Part shown: piece after piece, positions 20,201 to 29,012 of the stretch
Position numbering within the stretch: position 1 is the first letter of the stretch
How the letters are laid out: the number at the start of each line of letters is the position of its first letter
From: Betaproteobacteria bacterium
GTDB taxonomy: Bacteria; Acidobacteriota; Terriglobia; Acidiferrales; UBA7541
Direction: 5' to 3'
Assembly: GCA_903970165.1 (NCBI GenBank)
Contig: CAJCHZ010000106.1
Span: 33,255-97,254 of the forward strand
Length of the DNA stretch: 64,000 nt
Position numbers and translations under genes: made by a program
Notes under the pieces: model-generated
Seen by the model: only the letters and a program-made list of their open reading frames with translations
Database searches by the model: none
What the model was told of the DNA's origin: nothing

Positions 20201-21226
20201 CGCCGTCAATACGTAACCCTGAATTTGAGAACTGATTGAGTTCTGTCGAACTCCCTCATAATCGACGAACCAAAACGTTTTTTGACGCCCGTTATAAACC
20301 TTCGGGATAGCCAGTGGTCCACCAAGGGTGCCACCGAAATCGTCTTTGTGCCCGTGCCCTCTGGGAGCGCCTTGCCAGTCGTTCTGCCAGCTGTTCGCAT
20401 TGAATTGATCTGCCTGGTAGTACATGAAAGCTTGGCCATGAATATCATTCGTTCCAGACTTGGTGGTGATAGATACTGCGCCACCAGAAAGCCGGCCATA
20501 TTCAGCGGAAATGCCGTTTGTGACAACCTTGAATTCCGAAACGTCGTCGTAGGCTGGAGTAGCATTGCTGATTACGTGACCAAAATTCTGACTGACCGAT
20601 ACTCCGTCAACTAGATAATCCGCACTGCTGGTCCGTCCTCCGTTAATTCGCGTGTCAGCAGGGCCTGAATAAGGACCGCCTCCATTACCCGCCACCAAGT
20701 TCCAGCCGGCGCGTTGCCCTGAACCTTGGACATCTCCAGAAATTGAGAGCAGCAACAATGGATCACGATTAAAACCGCTATTGTTTGAAGGAAGGTTATC
20801 TATCATTCGCTGATCGATCACCTCGCCGGTCTCGGCGTCTTGCGTACGCAGTTGCGGACTTTCTGTGGTGATTACCACCGTTTCCGATATCTGGCCGACC
20901 TGTAGCTTCAAATCCAAGGAGAGGCGATCCTCAACCTGCACGGTGATTCCGTTGCGCAGCAGCGTCTTAAAATTAGGGACCACAACCGACAACTGGTAAA
21001 CCCCCGGGCCCAAGGGCAGAGACTCAAAATAGCCGTCCTGGTTCGTGACTAAATTCGATGCAACGTTGGTCGCAGTACTTGTTACGGTGACTTTCGCACC
21101 CGGAACTACACCTCCAGATGGATCAGTCACTCTTCCTGTAATGATGCCAGTGCCGGATTGCGCAGCAGCCCAAGGGGCGCATGCCAGGATCAAAATCGAG
21201 AAATAGGCAGCCAACTTCAATCTCAT
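17255..21226 (-). CDS. Acidobacterial-type TonB-dependent receptor with N-terminal carboxypeptidase-regulatory-like domain
   Basis: The start was set at the ATG at 21226, which is preceded by AAGGAG and followed by a clear signal peptide (MRLKLAAYFSILILACAPWA); the longer in-frame version only adds an unconvincing N-terminus. The product is about 1323 residues. Residues of about 25-110 form a carboxypeptidase-D-regulatory-like beta-sandwich (GRVTDPSGGVVPGAKVTVTS). A plug domain follows (about 120-240, with VDGVSVSQNFG), then a long outer-membrane beta-barrel ending in an aromatic residue (KFVF). Such receptors take up oligosaccharides or other large ligands with TonB energy. It is first in the operon with the TPR protein and the CBM9-glycosidase. 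No dedicated SusD partner is visible. Confidence 0.9.
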   Translation of the reverse strand: MRLKLAAYFSILILACAPWAAAQSGTGIITGRVTDPSGGVVPGAKVTVTSTATNVASNLVTNQDGYFESLPLGPGVYQLSVVVPNFKTLLRNGITVQVEDRLSLDLKLQVGQISETVVITTESPQLRTQDAETGEVIDQRMIDNLPSNNSGFNRDPLLLLSISGDVQGSGQRAGWNLVAGNGGGPYSGPADTRINGGRTSSADYLVDGVSVSQNFGHVISNATPAYDDVSEFKVVTNGISAEYGRLSGGAVSITTKSGTNDIHGQAFMYYQADQFNANSWQNDWQGAPRGHGHKDDFGGTLGGPLAIPKVYNGRQKTFWFVDYEGVRQNSISSQIQGYVLTAQERMGNLSDIGNGTYLSGTPTPYPMIYDPFGPNSYPTLVTPTAAQMASQPWLNGPGFERENLLPNNGTLIPTQYLDPVIQKYIGLMPLPNHHPVVPYSQAGNFVYRIPDSKSNDVWSVRMDQVLTQKQNIYFRYNRFNFSDASAGEFSNVPTPALPHGFNETNQTAASGAFGMVFGYNYAISPTLSLEARVGGNYSPYTTGWYLPTDPAATAYLASFPFTPDVRALLGSSTNILTISTLDDEPRNVPDYNYGNGGYQIYGDSFNTYNQTNFQYSVALTKILGRHSVKFGYEGRRYYDNFRDEGQNNYFSVDGNATQEYVASNNANNLNWANNSQAAANATGQFLMGIDTWMQVQSPNQRYYRENYYSSFVQDDFKVTPRLTLNLGLRWETESPLTEKNNKLIIWNADAPSNFAVSPGYDFNQALVNAGLNPSNVATPSWVANGFPKGAFEVVGSPQYPSRNSSYWHPWNFAPRLGAAYQVTPKVVVRGSFAMLYLPTSGDLAAYDNTAGPTFTTNASTSSFQTSSPVPDPNNPGLPFYPGNLGAPQYGLQTLAKGPIQFPTVEVTAPVTNSLTANAENAGQYSSGIGAISNHIHMPLEYDWSFGIQRQLPWNMLVEAQYLGNHSSDLLAKYNPSVFPANLYTGGPTGQNYSTYTTQVASPINGQGSGLGPQIPLALLETPYPYFGYLGVPGSNLGTSNFNAVNLRFQKRFSDGLEITLNYTISKLLDDVGGPDAGISGAGGPVAGYGVGGKVPQSVLPFTSTYGLDPLDQTHRVSAFYNYQLPLGRGRHWMNSPSGLGGSVLDYAVGGWTISGFTTWHSGTPITFTFPSTNDNNSTEAIFEQYSSLAAGASYSSIINPSGTGKNALVGATPAVPVKGAFNLSAFATGSNAPLSFTLGNLPLVYAPFRNPGLMDTNLSLLKNFPIFSKDGTRYLQLRLEALNAFNHPGLGNYDSGLGDSSFGLITGVGNVARQIQIAAKFVF

Positions 21227-21619
21227 AATGCTCCTTCGCCGCAATTCCCGCACCCAGGAACTGCCATCATGTCTGTATGATCCACTCAACCAGAGTATGT
21301 ACAGGAAGCGTAACCCCACATTTGCGCCCATACTAAGATTTGCAGAAATCCTAGTCTGTAAGAATTCGGAAGAAAATCTCTGACAAAAGTATCTCTAATT
21401 AGCGATGCTCTTCTGGTTTTCGTTTGAAATGCGCGGATTTCGTGATCATCCACTTAATCGCCCAATCATGAATGAGGGTTTGTTGAATGCCCAAGTCATT
21501 TCCCGAATAGCTCGTCTCAGACCTTTTGCAGTCTGCGTACTTTGGCGATTTTCTAGGAATGCAGAGGGATATCTTTACAGAACCATTAAACTGCTTGGCG
21601 TAGGATTTCTTCTTTTGGA
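21227..21619. other. Promoter-bearing gap upstream of the TonB receptor, no gene recognised
   Basis: About 390 bases separate the receptor start from the GH125-like remnant. Short open frames here (for example one beginning at 21405 on the forward strand) show no recognisable family or good ribosome-binding site. The receptor promoter must lie here. AAAAGTATCTCT at about 21386..21397 is loosely reminiscent of the GAAAACTATTnCT element near 4.6-4.8 kb, but the match is weak. Confidence 0.3.
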
Positions 21620-22090
21620 GTGTGCCAGATCAGCCGCGGCCCGACGCACCTTAACTTCGGAGTAAGAATGGCCTATTCCTTCTCCTTCGTTACTTCGGAC
21701 ACGCATTTCGCCGATGTTCCTCGAGGTTCCCTGCTCAAACTTGCCACTCTGGGTTTCGTTCTGGAGGACGACCCAGTCTTCGCTCGTACCTACAATTGGC
21801 TGCACTCCCCCAATCACAAATATTCTTATAGCAATGCACCTTGCGGACTCCCCGGTAGCTATCGACTTCCTTTCACAACCGTGTGGAGTGTTGCCGATCA
21901 TCTGGCATTGATCCGGGGAAGATCGCAGGCGCTAAAAGTGCTTCGTGCCAGCAAATGGGATGGCGGTATCATCACCGAAGGGGTGGACCCCAAATCAGCC
22001 GCCATGGATTATGCTGGCCGCGCGTTTGCCACTGCTGCCGGCTATCTTGCTCGCGCCATTTGCGAGGCGTACTGCCAGCCGCAAAACTAG
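21620..22090 (+). pseudogene. C-terminal remnant of a GH125-like alpha-mannosidase
   Basis: Only about 140-156 residues are present. They resemble the C-terminal third of GH125 metal-independent exo-alpha-1,6-mannosidases. ADVPRGSLLKLATLGF corresponds to the DANVPSLLxLPYLGF block, DPVFARTYNWLHSPNH to the following helix, and GRAFATAAGYLARAI to the WFAWANSLFGELI end. A full enzyme is about 430-480 residues, and no upstream sequence supplies the N-terminal barrel. This is therefore a truncated relic or an unusual short protein. It ends 11 bases before the GH39-like gene, so it probably once belonged to that operon. The GH125 assignment is from remembered motifs and is moderately uncertain. Confidence 0.5.
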
Positions 22091-22101
22091 GAGAGCGTTG
22101 C

Positions 22102-23778
22102 ATGCGACGTCGCGATTTTTTAAGTGCCACTGCCCTGGCGGTTCCCGTTTTCCGCATGCCTGCCGTATTTCGTGCTGCGGCGAGCATTTCAGTGGGCACC
22201 GATTCACAGCCGCGCCTCAACGTCGATGTCGATATCACCGCGGCGGGCCATGCCATCGATCGTTATTGGACTCGTTGTGTCGGCGCTGGCCGGGCCAACG
22301 AAGGTTTGCGCTCCAATTGGATTGAGCAGCTAAAACTGTGCGCCGAAAAATGTGGTTTCCAGTACGTACGCTTTCATGGCTTGTTTCACGACGACATGTT
22401 TGTTTATCGCGAGGAAAACGGCCGCCCGATTTACGACTGGCAATACATTGACGAACTTTATGACCGCATGCTCGCGATCGACGTTCGACCTTTTGTCGAA
22501 CTTACATTTTTCCCCAAAGACATCGCACACGATGAAGGAACATTTGGATGGTGGCGCGGCCATGGCACTCCGCCAAAAGACTTCACCCGCTGGGCGGAGA
22601 TTGTTGGCAATTTCGTGAAACATTGCCAGTCACGCTATGGCCAGGATGAAGTCCGTAAATGGTACTTCGAGGCCTGGAATGAACCGAACCTCCAAGGCTT
22701 CTGGAAAGGCACGCAGCAGCAATTTTTCGAAATGTACAAGGCTGTTGCCAAGGCCATCAAGCAGGTCGATCCGCAGCTTCGTGTCGGCGGCCCCTCCACC
22801 AGCAGTTTCCATCCCGACGAAGCAACCTATCAAAGTCTCTCTCTAAAAAAGGATATTTCCGCTAAGGATTATATTGGGGTAGAAAGCAAAGGCCCTTGGA
22901 TCGTAGACTTCCTCGCTTACTGCGAAAAAGAAAATCTTCCTGTAGACTTCGTGGCGGCTCATCCATATCCAACCAGTTATCCCATCGATTCGGCGGGCAA
23001 TCATCTTGAAGTTAGCCGCCCTGTCAGTTCGACCAAAGAAGATATTTTGTGGCTGCGCAAGGCGATGTCGAAAACGCGTTACGCTAACGCGGAAATTCAT
23101 CTTACAGAATGGAGTTCGAGCCCCTCACTTAGTGATTTTGAGCATGACTTCCCGCAAGAAGCTGCCTACATCGTCAAAGTTAATCTTGACTGCCTCGGTC
23201 TTGCTCAGTCGCTTTCTTACTGGACTTTTACGGATTTAATCGAGGAAAACGGCGACGCGCCGACTATTTTCAGCGGAGGATTTGGCCTCGTCAATTTCCA
23301 GGGAATTATGAAGCCCTCATTCCATGCCTATCGCCTGCTAAATCTTCTCGGAAATGAAGAACTCCACCGTGAGAATGGATGCATAGTTACAAGAAACGAG
23401 GCGGACGGCCAGGTTGCGGCGCTGCTCTACAATTACCCGCCCGAAGTTCTTGCCGCTCCCCCGCTTTCCATTGGTAATCCGAGGATTGCCGAGCAGACTC
23501 TTGTCATGGGAAGTGATAGAACTGTCGATCTGCGCCTTCGCGGGCTCTCACCAGCCAAGTTATACATTATTGAAACTCTCGACGCTCACCATGGCTTCGC
23601 CTACCGCGACTGGCAGGCGATGGATTCACCTGAACCTCCCACCAGGGAGCAAACCGCCGAGTTAAAGAAAAAAGCGATGGCCACCAAGAAGGAGCCACGC
23701 AAAGTCGATAGCGAGGGCGTACTTCGTTGGACTGGCGATATTCCCGCATGGGCGGTCATTGCGATTTATCCGGGATGA
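22102..23778 (+). CDS. GH39-like glycoside hydrolase (beta-xylosidase type), exported
   Basis: The start is the ATG at 22102, which has AGGAGAG upstream and begins a Tat-like leader (MRRRDFLSATALAVPVF); the longer frame upstream runs through the GH125 remnant in another frame. The product is 558 residues. A TIM barrel holds the GH39 landmarks: WNEPN near residue 193 with the acid/base glutamate, and HLTEWSSSP near 336 with the nucleophile. Known GH39 enzymes release xylose or iduronate from non-reducing ends. The C-terminal beta-sandwich (about 420-558) is also typical. It leads an operon with an alpha-galactosidase-like enzyme, a pectate-lyase-fold protein and a sugar symporter, which suggests hemicellulose or pectin side-chain removal. 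Confidence 0.85.
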   Translation: MRRRDFLSATALAVPVFRMPAVFRAAASISVGTDSQPRLNVDVDITAAGHAIDRYWTRCVGAGRANEGLRSNWIEQLKLCAEKCGFQYVRFHGLFHDDMFVYREENGRPIYDWQYIDELYDRMLAIDVRPFVELTFFPKDIAHDEGTFGWWRGHGTPPKDFTRWAEIVGNFVKHCQSRYGQDEVRKWYFEAWNEPNLQGFWKGTQQQFFEMYKAVAKAIKQVDPQLRVGGPSTSSFHPDEATYQSLSLKKDISAKDYIGVESKGPWIVDFLAYCEKENLPVDFVAAHPYPTSYPIDSAGNHLEVSRPVSSTKEDILWLRKAMSKTRYANAEIHLTEWSSSPSLSDFEHDFPQEAAYIVKVNLDCLGLAQSLSYWTFTDLIEENGDAPTIFSGGFGLVNFQGIMKPSFHAYRLLNLLGNEELHRENGCIVTRNEADGQVAALLYNYPPEVLAAPPLSIGNPRIAEQTLVMGSDRTVDLRLRGLSPAKLYIIETLDAHHGFAYRDWQAMDSPEPPTREQTAELKKKAMATKKEPRKVDSEGVLRWTGDIPAWAVIAIYPG

Positions 23779-23815
23779 CTTTAGTTTCTTTCGCGCTGAG
23801 ATCGATGGAGCAAGA

Positions 23816-26188
23816 ATGAAATTTCATTGGGGGTGTTGGCTGTCACTGGTAATTGCTTCTCCATGTTTTGCGCAACATTCAGCGCCAGTTCAGATAACCA
23901 GCAATTCATGGACGGTGGTAGCAGACTCCGTTCATTCCACGATTCAAATTTTATTCCAGCCGCTGGACGCGCTTGTGCGGAATGTCCGTTTGGGCTTGAA
24001 AAGCGATTCTCAGGTGAAGATTGTGGATGGTTGGACCGCCGAACGGGTTGCTCCAGACCAACTGAATATCCACACCTCCAATCCCGAGTCTGGCTGGACA
24101 ATCGTGGCCTTACCTGACGGATTGAGAATTTCCTGCACTCATGTCAACGCGGTCGTCATTGGAGACGTTCCCGTCTCTCCAAGACGCTTCGTCGCTCGTT
24201 TGCTTGATCCCCAGGGAACGCCCGTAAGTTGGGTAGGTACCAAAGAGGTGAAGGAAACCTACGGGGCTGCTGAAGTGCGCAACCCATCCTTTCTTCCCAG
24301 GGAAAATCCAGAGGTTATGTATTTTGCGCTGGGACAAATTGCATCTCCGTTGTTTCACAGCCTTTTCGATCAGCAAAGCGACACGGCAATCGATTTCCCC
24401 CTCGGCACAGTTCTAGCAAAGAAAGCGGCAGCCGATGGAATGTTTAGTCTAAGCATGCCTGTGCTCGGCAATGCGATGATCCGCATCACAACTGACTATT
24501 ACACTAAGACGCTTCGTCTTCCCTTTTATGTTCCATTTGACGATTCCTATTTCAATTCGGCACCGATGGTTTGGTCGAGTTGGACAAGCTATTACGAAGA
24601 CGTGACCGAAAAAGATTTGGTCAGCAACACTGACTGGATTGCGAAAAATCTGAAGCCCTATGGATTTCAGTACGTCGAACTGGACGACGGTTACGATCGC
24701 CAGGCGAACGGGCAACACAATTGGATCGAAGGCTGGAATCGCACCAAGTTCCCGAACGGACCGGAGTGGCTGACCGCCTATATTAAGGATAAAGGTTTGC
24801 AAGCGGGCATTTGGCTCGTCCCAAATGCATATGCCGGCGCCCTCGACACCCACCCAGACTGGTACCTTCACTACAAGACCGGCAAGGTCGTTCTTGACTA
24901 CAATACTCCAACGCTCGATTCCACCAATCCCGAAGTACTCGATTTCGTTCAGAAACTGTTTACGACTTTCGATGATTGGGGCTTCACTTACTACAAATTT
25001 GATGGCGAACATGCCTTACCCAAGATCGTGCCGAATATCGATCAGGCAAAGATATATGATCGTTCCATTGATCCCACGCTTGCTTATCGCAATAGGCTGC
25101 AACGAATTCGCACTACGATTGGCCCGAAACGGTTCATCGAAGTATGCCCGGCGGGCTCTCCCCTCGATGGAATCGGCTACATCAGTTCGTATTTCAACGG
25201 TCACGATCTTTACGACAATTGGCATGGCATGTATTCGTTGTTCGGGTCGATCAACGGCAACGCGTTCTTAAATCACGTCGTGGTCTACGTAATGCCCGGG
25301 GAGGGAATGTCCGTAGGCCCGCGCATCAGCGTCGAAGAAGCGGAGCAGAAGCGTTCTCCGGCAGTTCTTGATACCGAAAAGCAACGTGAATTTCCACTGA
25401 CCGGCTTTGGAGTGAATGATGCTGAAGCTCGCACGGTTCTTACTCACGTTGCTTTAACCGGTGTGGCCTATGCACTCGCAAGTGTGATGCCCGAACTTTC
25501 AGCCGACCGGATAAAAATGCTGCAGATGACCTTGCCTACGCGTCCTATTGTTCCTATTGACTTGTTTAGTCGTGGGTCTGATGTTGAGTGGGATACGTTC
25601 AAACACATGCAGTCGAAATACTACATCCATAATTTCCCGGAAATCTTGGATTTAAAAGTGAGTACAAACGTTGACGACTACGACGTTGTGGCAGTCACGA
25701 ATTGGCGCGATCAACCTTTATCAGAACGAGTTCCGTTCTCTGTGAAGCTTGGCCTCAACACGGATGACACGTTTCTTGCTTTTGATTTTTGGAATCAGGA
25801 ATTTCTAGGCACTCTCCATAGATATGTCGATCTCAAAGTCGATCCTCACGATACTCGCGTTTTGTTATTGCGTAAAATGCTGGGGCGCCCCCAAATAATA
25901 GGATCTTCCCGGCACATCACCGGCGAATTCTCTCTTTCGGGAGTATCTTGGGACAGTGCGGGGGATTCATTGCAGGGAACTTCTGAAATCGTTCCAGGCG
26001 ACCCGTATTCCATGTTGGTCTTTATACCGGTTGGTTTTCAATTTGTGAAAGCACACGAGGATAGGGGCCGAGATGACATCGCGATTATTCAAACTTCGCT
26101 GAATGGGAATGTGCTTAAACTGACTCTAATTTCCGCGCAACCGCATATTCATTGGAAAATTGAATTCGCAAAGACAGCCATGAATTGA
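23816..26188 (+). CDS. Secreted GH36/GH27-like alpha-galactosidase (clan GH-D)
   Basis: The start was placed at the ATG at 23816, which gives a signal peptide (MKFHWGCWLSLVIASPCFA); the 790-residue product is exported. An N-terminal beta-sandwich (about 25-240) precedes a TIM barrel beginning near residue 249 (PMVWSSWTSYYEDVTEKDL, VELDDGY). The candidate nucleophile is the aspartate in YYKFDGEH near residue 395, matching the K-x-D motif of clan GH-D. EVCPAGSP near 440 lies in the expected following strand. These enzymes hydrolyse alpha-galactosides such as those on galactomannan or pectin. It is 37 bases downstream of the GH39-like gene and 21 bases upstream of the next gene. Confidence 0.8.
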   Translation: MKFHWGCWLSLVIASPCFAQHSAPVQITSNSWTVVADSVHSTIQILFQPLDALVRNVRLGLKSDSQVKIVDGWTAERVAPDQLNIHTSNPESGWTIVALPDGLRISCTHVNAVVIGDVPVSPRRFVARLLDPQGTPVSWVGTKEVKETYGAAEVRNPSFLPRENPEVMYFALGQIASPLFHSLFDQQSDTAIDFPLGTVLAKKAAADGMFSLSMPVLGNAMIRITTDYYTKTLRLPFYVPFDDSYFNSAPMVWSSWTSYYEDVTEKDLVSNTDWIAKNLKPYGFQYVELDDGYDRQANGQHNWIEGWNRTKFPNGPEWLTAYIKDKGLQAGIWLVPNAYAGALDTHPDWYLHYKTGKVVLDYNTPTLDSTNPEVLDFVQKLFTTFDDWGFTYYKFDGEHALPKIVPNIDQAKIYDRSIDPTLAYRNRLQRIRTTIGPKRFIEVCPAGSPLDGIGYISSYFNGHDLYDNWHGMYSLFGSINGNAFLNHVVVYVMPGEGMSVGPRISVEEAEQKRSPAVLDTEKQREFPLTGFGVNDAEARTVLTHVALTGVAYALASVMPELSADRIKMLQMTLPTRPIVPIDLFSRGSDVEWDTFKHMQSKYYIHNFPEILDLKVSTNVDDYDVVAVTNWRDQPLSERVPFSVKLGLNTDDTFLAFDFWNQEFLGTLHRYVDLKVDPHDTRVLLLRKMLGRPQIIGSSRHITGEFSLSGVSWDSAGDSLQGTSEIVPGDPYSMLVFIPVGFQFVKAHEDRGRDDIAIIQTSLNGNVLKLTLISAQPHIHWKIEFAKTAMN

Positions 26189-26209
26189 ACAGCCGAGGAA
26201 TCCCTGCAT

Positions 26210-27643
26210 ATGATCTTCCTACAACCCCGAAAGCGCTTTGTCTCTAAAGGGCTGCATTCATTCTTGCGTTTCTTTCCGCTGGCCGCAGTCTACTTCTTGA
26301 CTGCGTCAACCTGCCCCCTTCTCGCGCAATCCGCAGATAACTCCCTTACGATGAAGGACGGCCTTTACAACATTCGAAAGTTTGGCGCACTTCCCGATGG
26401 ACGCACCGACAACACCGCCGCAATTCAAAACGCCATTGACTCAGCCAGCGAAAATGGCGGTGGCGTGGTCCTGGTTCCCGTAGGTCGCTGGCTTTGCGCC
26501 GGCCATCTTGTGCTTAAGAAGGGCACGCATTTATCGGGAATGAACCAGGCTCCTCTTTCCTGGGAGCCCGTCACCGGCTCCATCCTATTAGCGACCGAAG
26601 GACGAGATCACGAAGACCAGTCAGCTTTCATCTCCATGCGTAGCTCCACTTCTGTCAGTGGCATTACCATTTATTATCCCGAACAGACGGTCGACAACAT
26701 CCGCCAGTATCCCTGGACAATTCAAATCAATTCTGACCCGGGAATAAGAAATGACGTCGCCTTCGACACGACCATCTCCGATATGACTCTCATCAACAGT
26801 TACAACGGTATCCGCACCGGACCGAACGAAAACGGTCGCCACCGTATCATGGGTGTTCACGGATGCGTTTTGCGCCGGGGGATTTTCGTGGATTGGACTG
26901 GGGATATTGGACGCATTGAGAACGTACAGTTTCACTCGCATTTCTGGGCCAGCGATGCATTTCATGGCGATTGGTCAAAGACTTTTGCATTCATGCAACA
27001 GAACCTCGAAGCCTTCGTTTTTGGAAGAACCGACTGGGAATATGTCACAAACACATTTGTTTTTCCGGCGAAGGTCGGTTACCACTTTATTGAAACTTCA
27101 AATGGCGCCTGCAACGGCCAGTTTTCTGGAATCGGCGCCGACGCCACCGATATCGCCGTGTTGGTCGACGCAATCCAGCCGATGGGCTTGCTGATCACCA
27201 ATGGAGAATTCAACAGCCACCTGATCAAAACCAGCATTCAAATTGTCATTTCAAAGACAGCGCGCGGCAACGTTCGCTTCGTAAATTGCGGTTTCTGGGG
27301 CCCAGTCGAACACAATGCCCTGCTTCAGGGCGACGGTTTTACCTCTTTTTCGGATTGCTATTTTAGCAACGACAATGACACACACCAGCAGGCTTCCATA
27401 CTCGTGGAAGCCGGCAAAGTTCAGATCCAGAACTGCACCTTCGACGCGGCATCGGCAAAACATGAAGGCGGCCATCCCCTCGCCGAGGCCGAGAAACTTC
27501 GCGAACCTCCCAGTATTCATCTCAGTTCTGGAGTTCGTAGTGCCATCATTCGGGGCAACAATGGATTCGCCGGCGTAAAAATCGACAACGAGATTGGAAA
27601 GCGCGCCATTATCAACGATAACGAACCATTTCAGCGTAAGTAG
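26210..27643 (+). CDS. Secreted pectate-lyase-fold (right-handed beta-helix) protein
   Basis: The 477-residue protein has an N-terminal export signal (about 15-45). It starts its mature part with the Pectate_lyase_3/GH28-like entry motif (YNIRKFGALPDGRTDNTAAIQNAID, near 58-80). Aspartate/asparagine-rich parallel beta-helix rungs follow (VRFVNCGFWG, VQIQNCTFDA). Proteins of this type cleave or bind pectin-like polysaccharides. No unequivocal GH28 catalytic aspartate triad was recognised, so the reaction is unassigned. Its position between the alpha-galactosidase-like gene and the sugar symporter supports a carbohydrate role. Confidence 0.75.
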   Translation: MIFLQPRKRFVSKGLHSFLRFFPLAAVYFLTASTCPLLAQSADNSLTMKDGLYNIRKFGALPDGRTDNTAAIQNAIDSASENGGGVVLVPVGRWLCAGHLVLKKGTHLSGMNQAPLSWEPVTGSILLATEGRDHEDQSAFISMRSSTSVSGITIYYPEQTVDNIRQYPWTIQINSDPGIRNDVAFDTTISDMTLINSYNGIRTGPNENGRHRIMGVHGCVLRRGIFVDWTGDIGRIENVQFHSHFWASDAFHGDWSKTFAFMQQNLEAFVFGRTDWEYVTNTFVFPAKVGYHFIETSNGACNGQFSGIGADATDIAVLVDAIQPMGLLITNGEFNSHLIKTSIQIVISKTARGNVRFVNCGFWGPVEHNALLQGDGFTSFSDCYFSNDNDTHQQASILVEAGKVQIQNCTFDAASAKHEGGHPLAEAEKLREPPSIHLSSGVRSAIIRGNNGFAGVKIDNEIGKRAIINDNEPFQRK

Positions 27644-27685
27644 CAATACTTTTAATTGGAATCAGGCGACTATCAGGGTGAACGA

Positions 27686-28939
27686 GTGGAAAACGCAGAA
27701 CCCGTATACAATCGATTTTCGTTTCGCTCCACAACTTCCATGCTGTGGACTGTTTACTTCATTTCGTTTTTCTGCGGAATGGCCCAATGCTTCGAGAATG
27801 TTTTTCTGCCGGAGTTTAAAGAGTTTTTTCATCTTGGATATCAAGAGCAGATGTACACCATGTTCGCAAAAAATATTCCCTTCTTGTTCGCTTGTTTTGT
27901 GGGCTCAAAGCTGGCCATCGTCGGATATAAGCGATGTCTGACGATTGCCATGCTGCTCTACGCCGCGGGAACCCTCCTGCTCATCCCGGGGTTGAGCCAA
28001 GGTCGTTACGAACTGCTTTTACTGGGTTTCTTTCTGATTGGTTCAGGTTTCACCGTTCAAATCGTCGCGATGAATCCGCTTCTCAGCGCACTCGGTCCAC
28101 TTGATGGAAAATCCAGTCGCTTGAATTTCGGTAACGCACTTGGCGCTATCGCCCAAATCATCGCGCCTGCAACACTATCCTTCATTATTCCAGCGGCAGC
28201 GATCTCCGTTGCCGACAAACTCCCCTACATGAGGTCTCTTTTTCAAGTCCTCGGATTTTTACTCATCGTTCTGGCTTTGGTCACACTCTCCTTAAACGAT
28301 GCCGGCATTCAATCCAAGATGGAGGCCTCCTTCCCCAGCGAGAATACTGATTCGCAAAAATCCCTTTGGCATCGGCCGAAAGTTATACTCGGATTTATCA
28401 GCGTTTTTCTCGCGCTTGGCATCGAAGCAAGCCTGTTTGGCTTCTTCCGCAATTATGTCGAAAGTCCAGGCGGCGGTGGACTGTCCGCTCATCAGTCTGA
28501 GCGCCTCTTCACACTCTATTTCTTGTTATTCGCCTTAGGGCGGGTGGCAGCATCCTGGATCCAGACAAGAATTCGACCGTCCGTGCACATGGCCATCAAT
28601 CTTCTTGCCGCGATCTTGTGTCTCTTCTTTGTCGTTTTCGGCAAGGGGTATATCGCTTTGGTGGCTATCACCATCATTGGTTTTTTCATTTCCATTTTTT
28701 ATCCCACTTTATACGCGGTCGCTACCGAAGGCTTGGGAAACCTTACAGGTCGCGCCTCAGGCTTGCTCACCCTGGGCTTCCTCGGCTGCGCCATCATACC
28801 GGTCTTGCAGGGTAGATTCGCCGACTCCGTTGGCATCCACCACTCTTACGTGGCCGCAATTCTCGTCTACTCATTCGTCTTTGTGTATGTTTTAAGAAAC
28901 GCTAGTACGGAGACAGAGAGGCCCCCTTTACCAATCTGA
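27686..28939 (+). CDS. MFS sugar:H+ symporter of the FHS (FucP/GluP-like) family
   Basis: The protein has about 417 residues with twelve predicted membrane segments. The region NPLLSALGPLDGKSSRLNFGNALG (about 130-155) fits the characteristic FHS-family block of fucose and glucose/galactose symporters. It should import a monosaccharide across the inner membrane. The start is uncertain. The frame opens with a TTG at 27656, has a GTG at 27686 with a weak GGTGA-like site before it, and reaches an ATG at 27740 just before the first membrane helix. It ends the GH39-GH36-pectate-lyase operon and probably carries the released sugar inward. Confidence 0.8.
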   Translation: MENAEPVYNRFSFRSTTSMLWTVYFISFFCGMAQCFENVFLPEFKEFFHLGYQEQMYTMFAKNIPFLFACFVGSKLAIVGYKRCLTIAMLLYAAGTLLLIPGLSQGRYELLLLGFFLIGSGFTVQIVAMNPLLSALGPLDGKSSRLNFGNALGAIAQIIAPATLSFIIPAAAISVADKLPYMRSLFQVLGFLLIVLALVTLSLNDAGIQSKMEASFPSENTDSQKSLWHRPKVILGFISVFLALGIEASLFGFFRNYVESPGGGGLSAHQSERLFTLYFLLFALGRVAASWIQTRIRPSVHMAINLLAAILCLFFVVFGKGYIALVAITIIGFFISIFYPTLYAVATEGLGNLTGRASGLLTLGFLGCAIIPVLQGRFADSVGIHHSYVAAILVYSFVFVYVLRNASTETERPPLPI

Positions 28940-29012
28940 CCAGCAGCGGAGTTCCGAAGATTCCATCGAGCAATGCTCTTGGAGTTCCTGCCTAGCTATC
29001 TTGTTTTACCGT

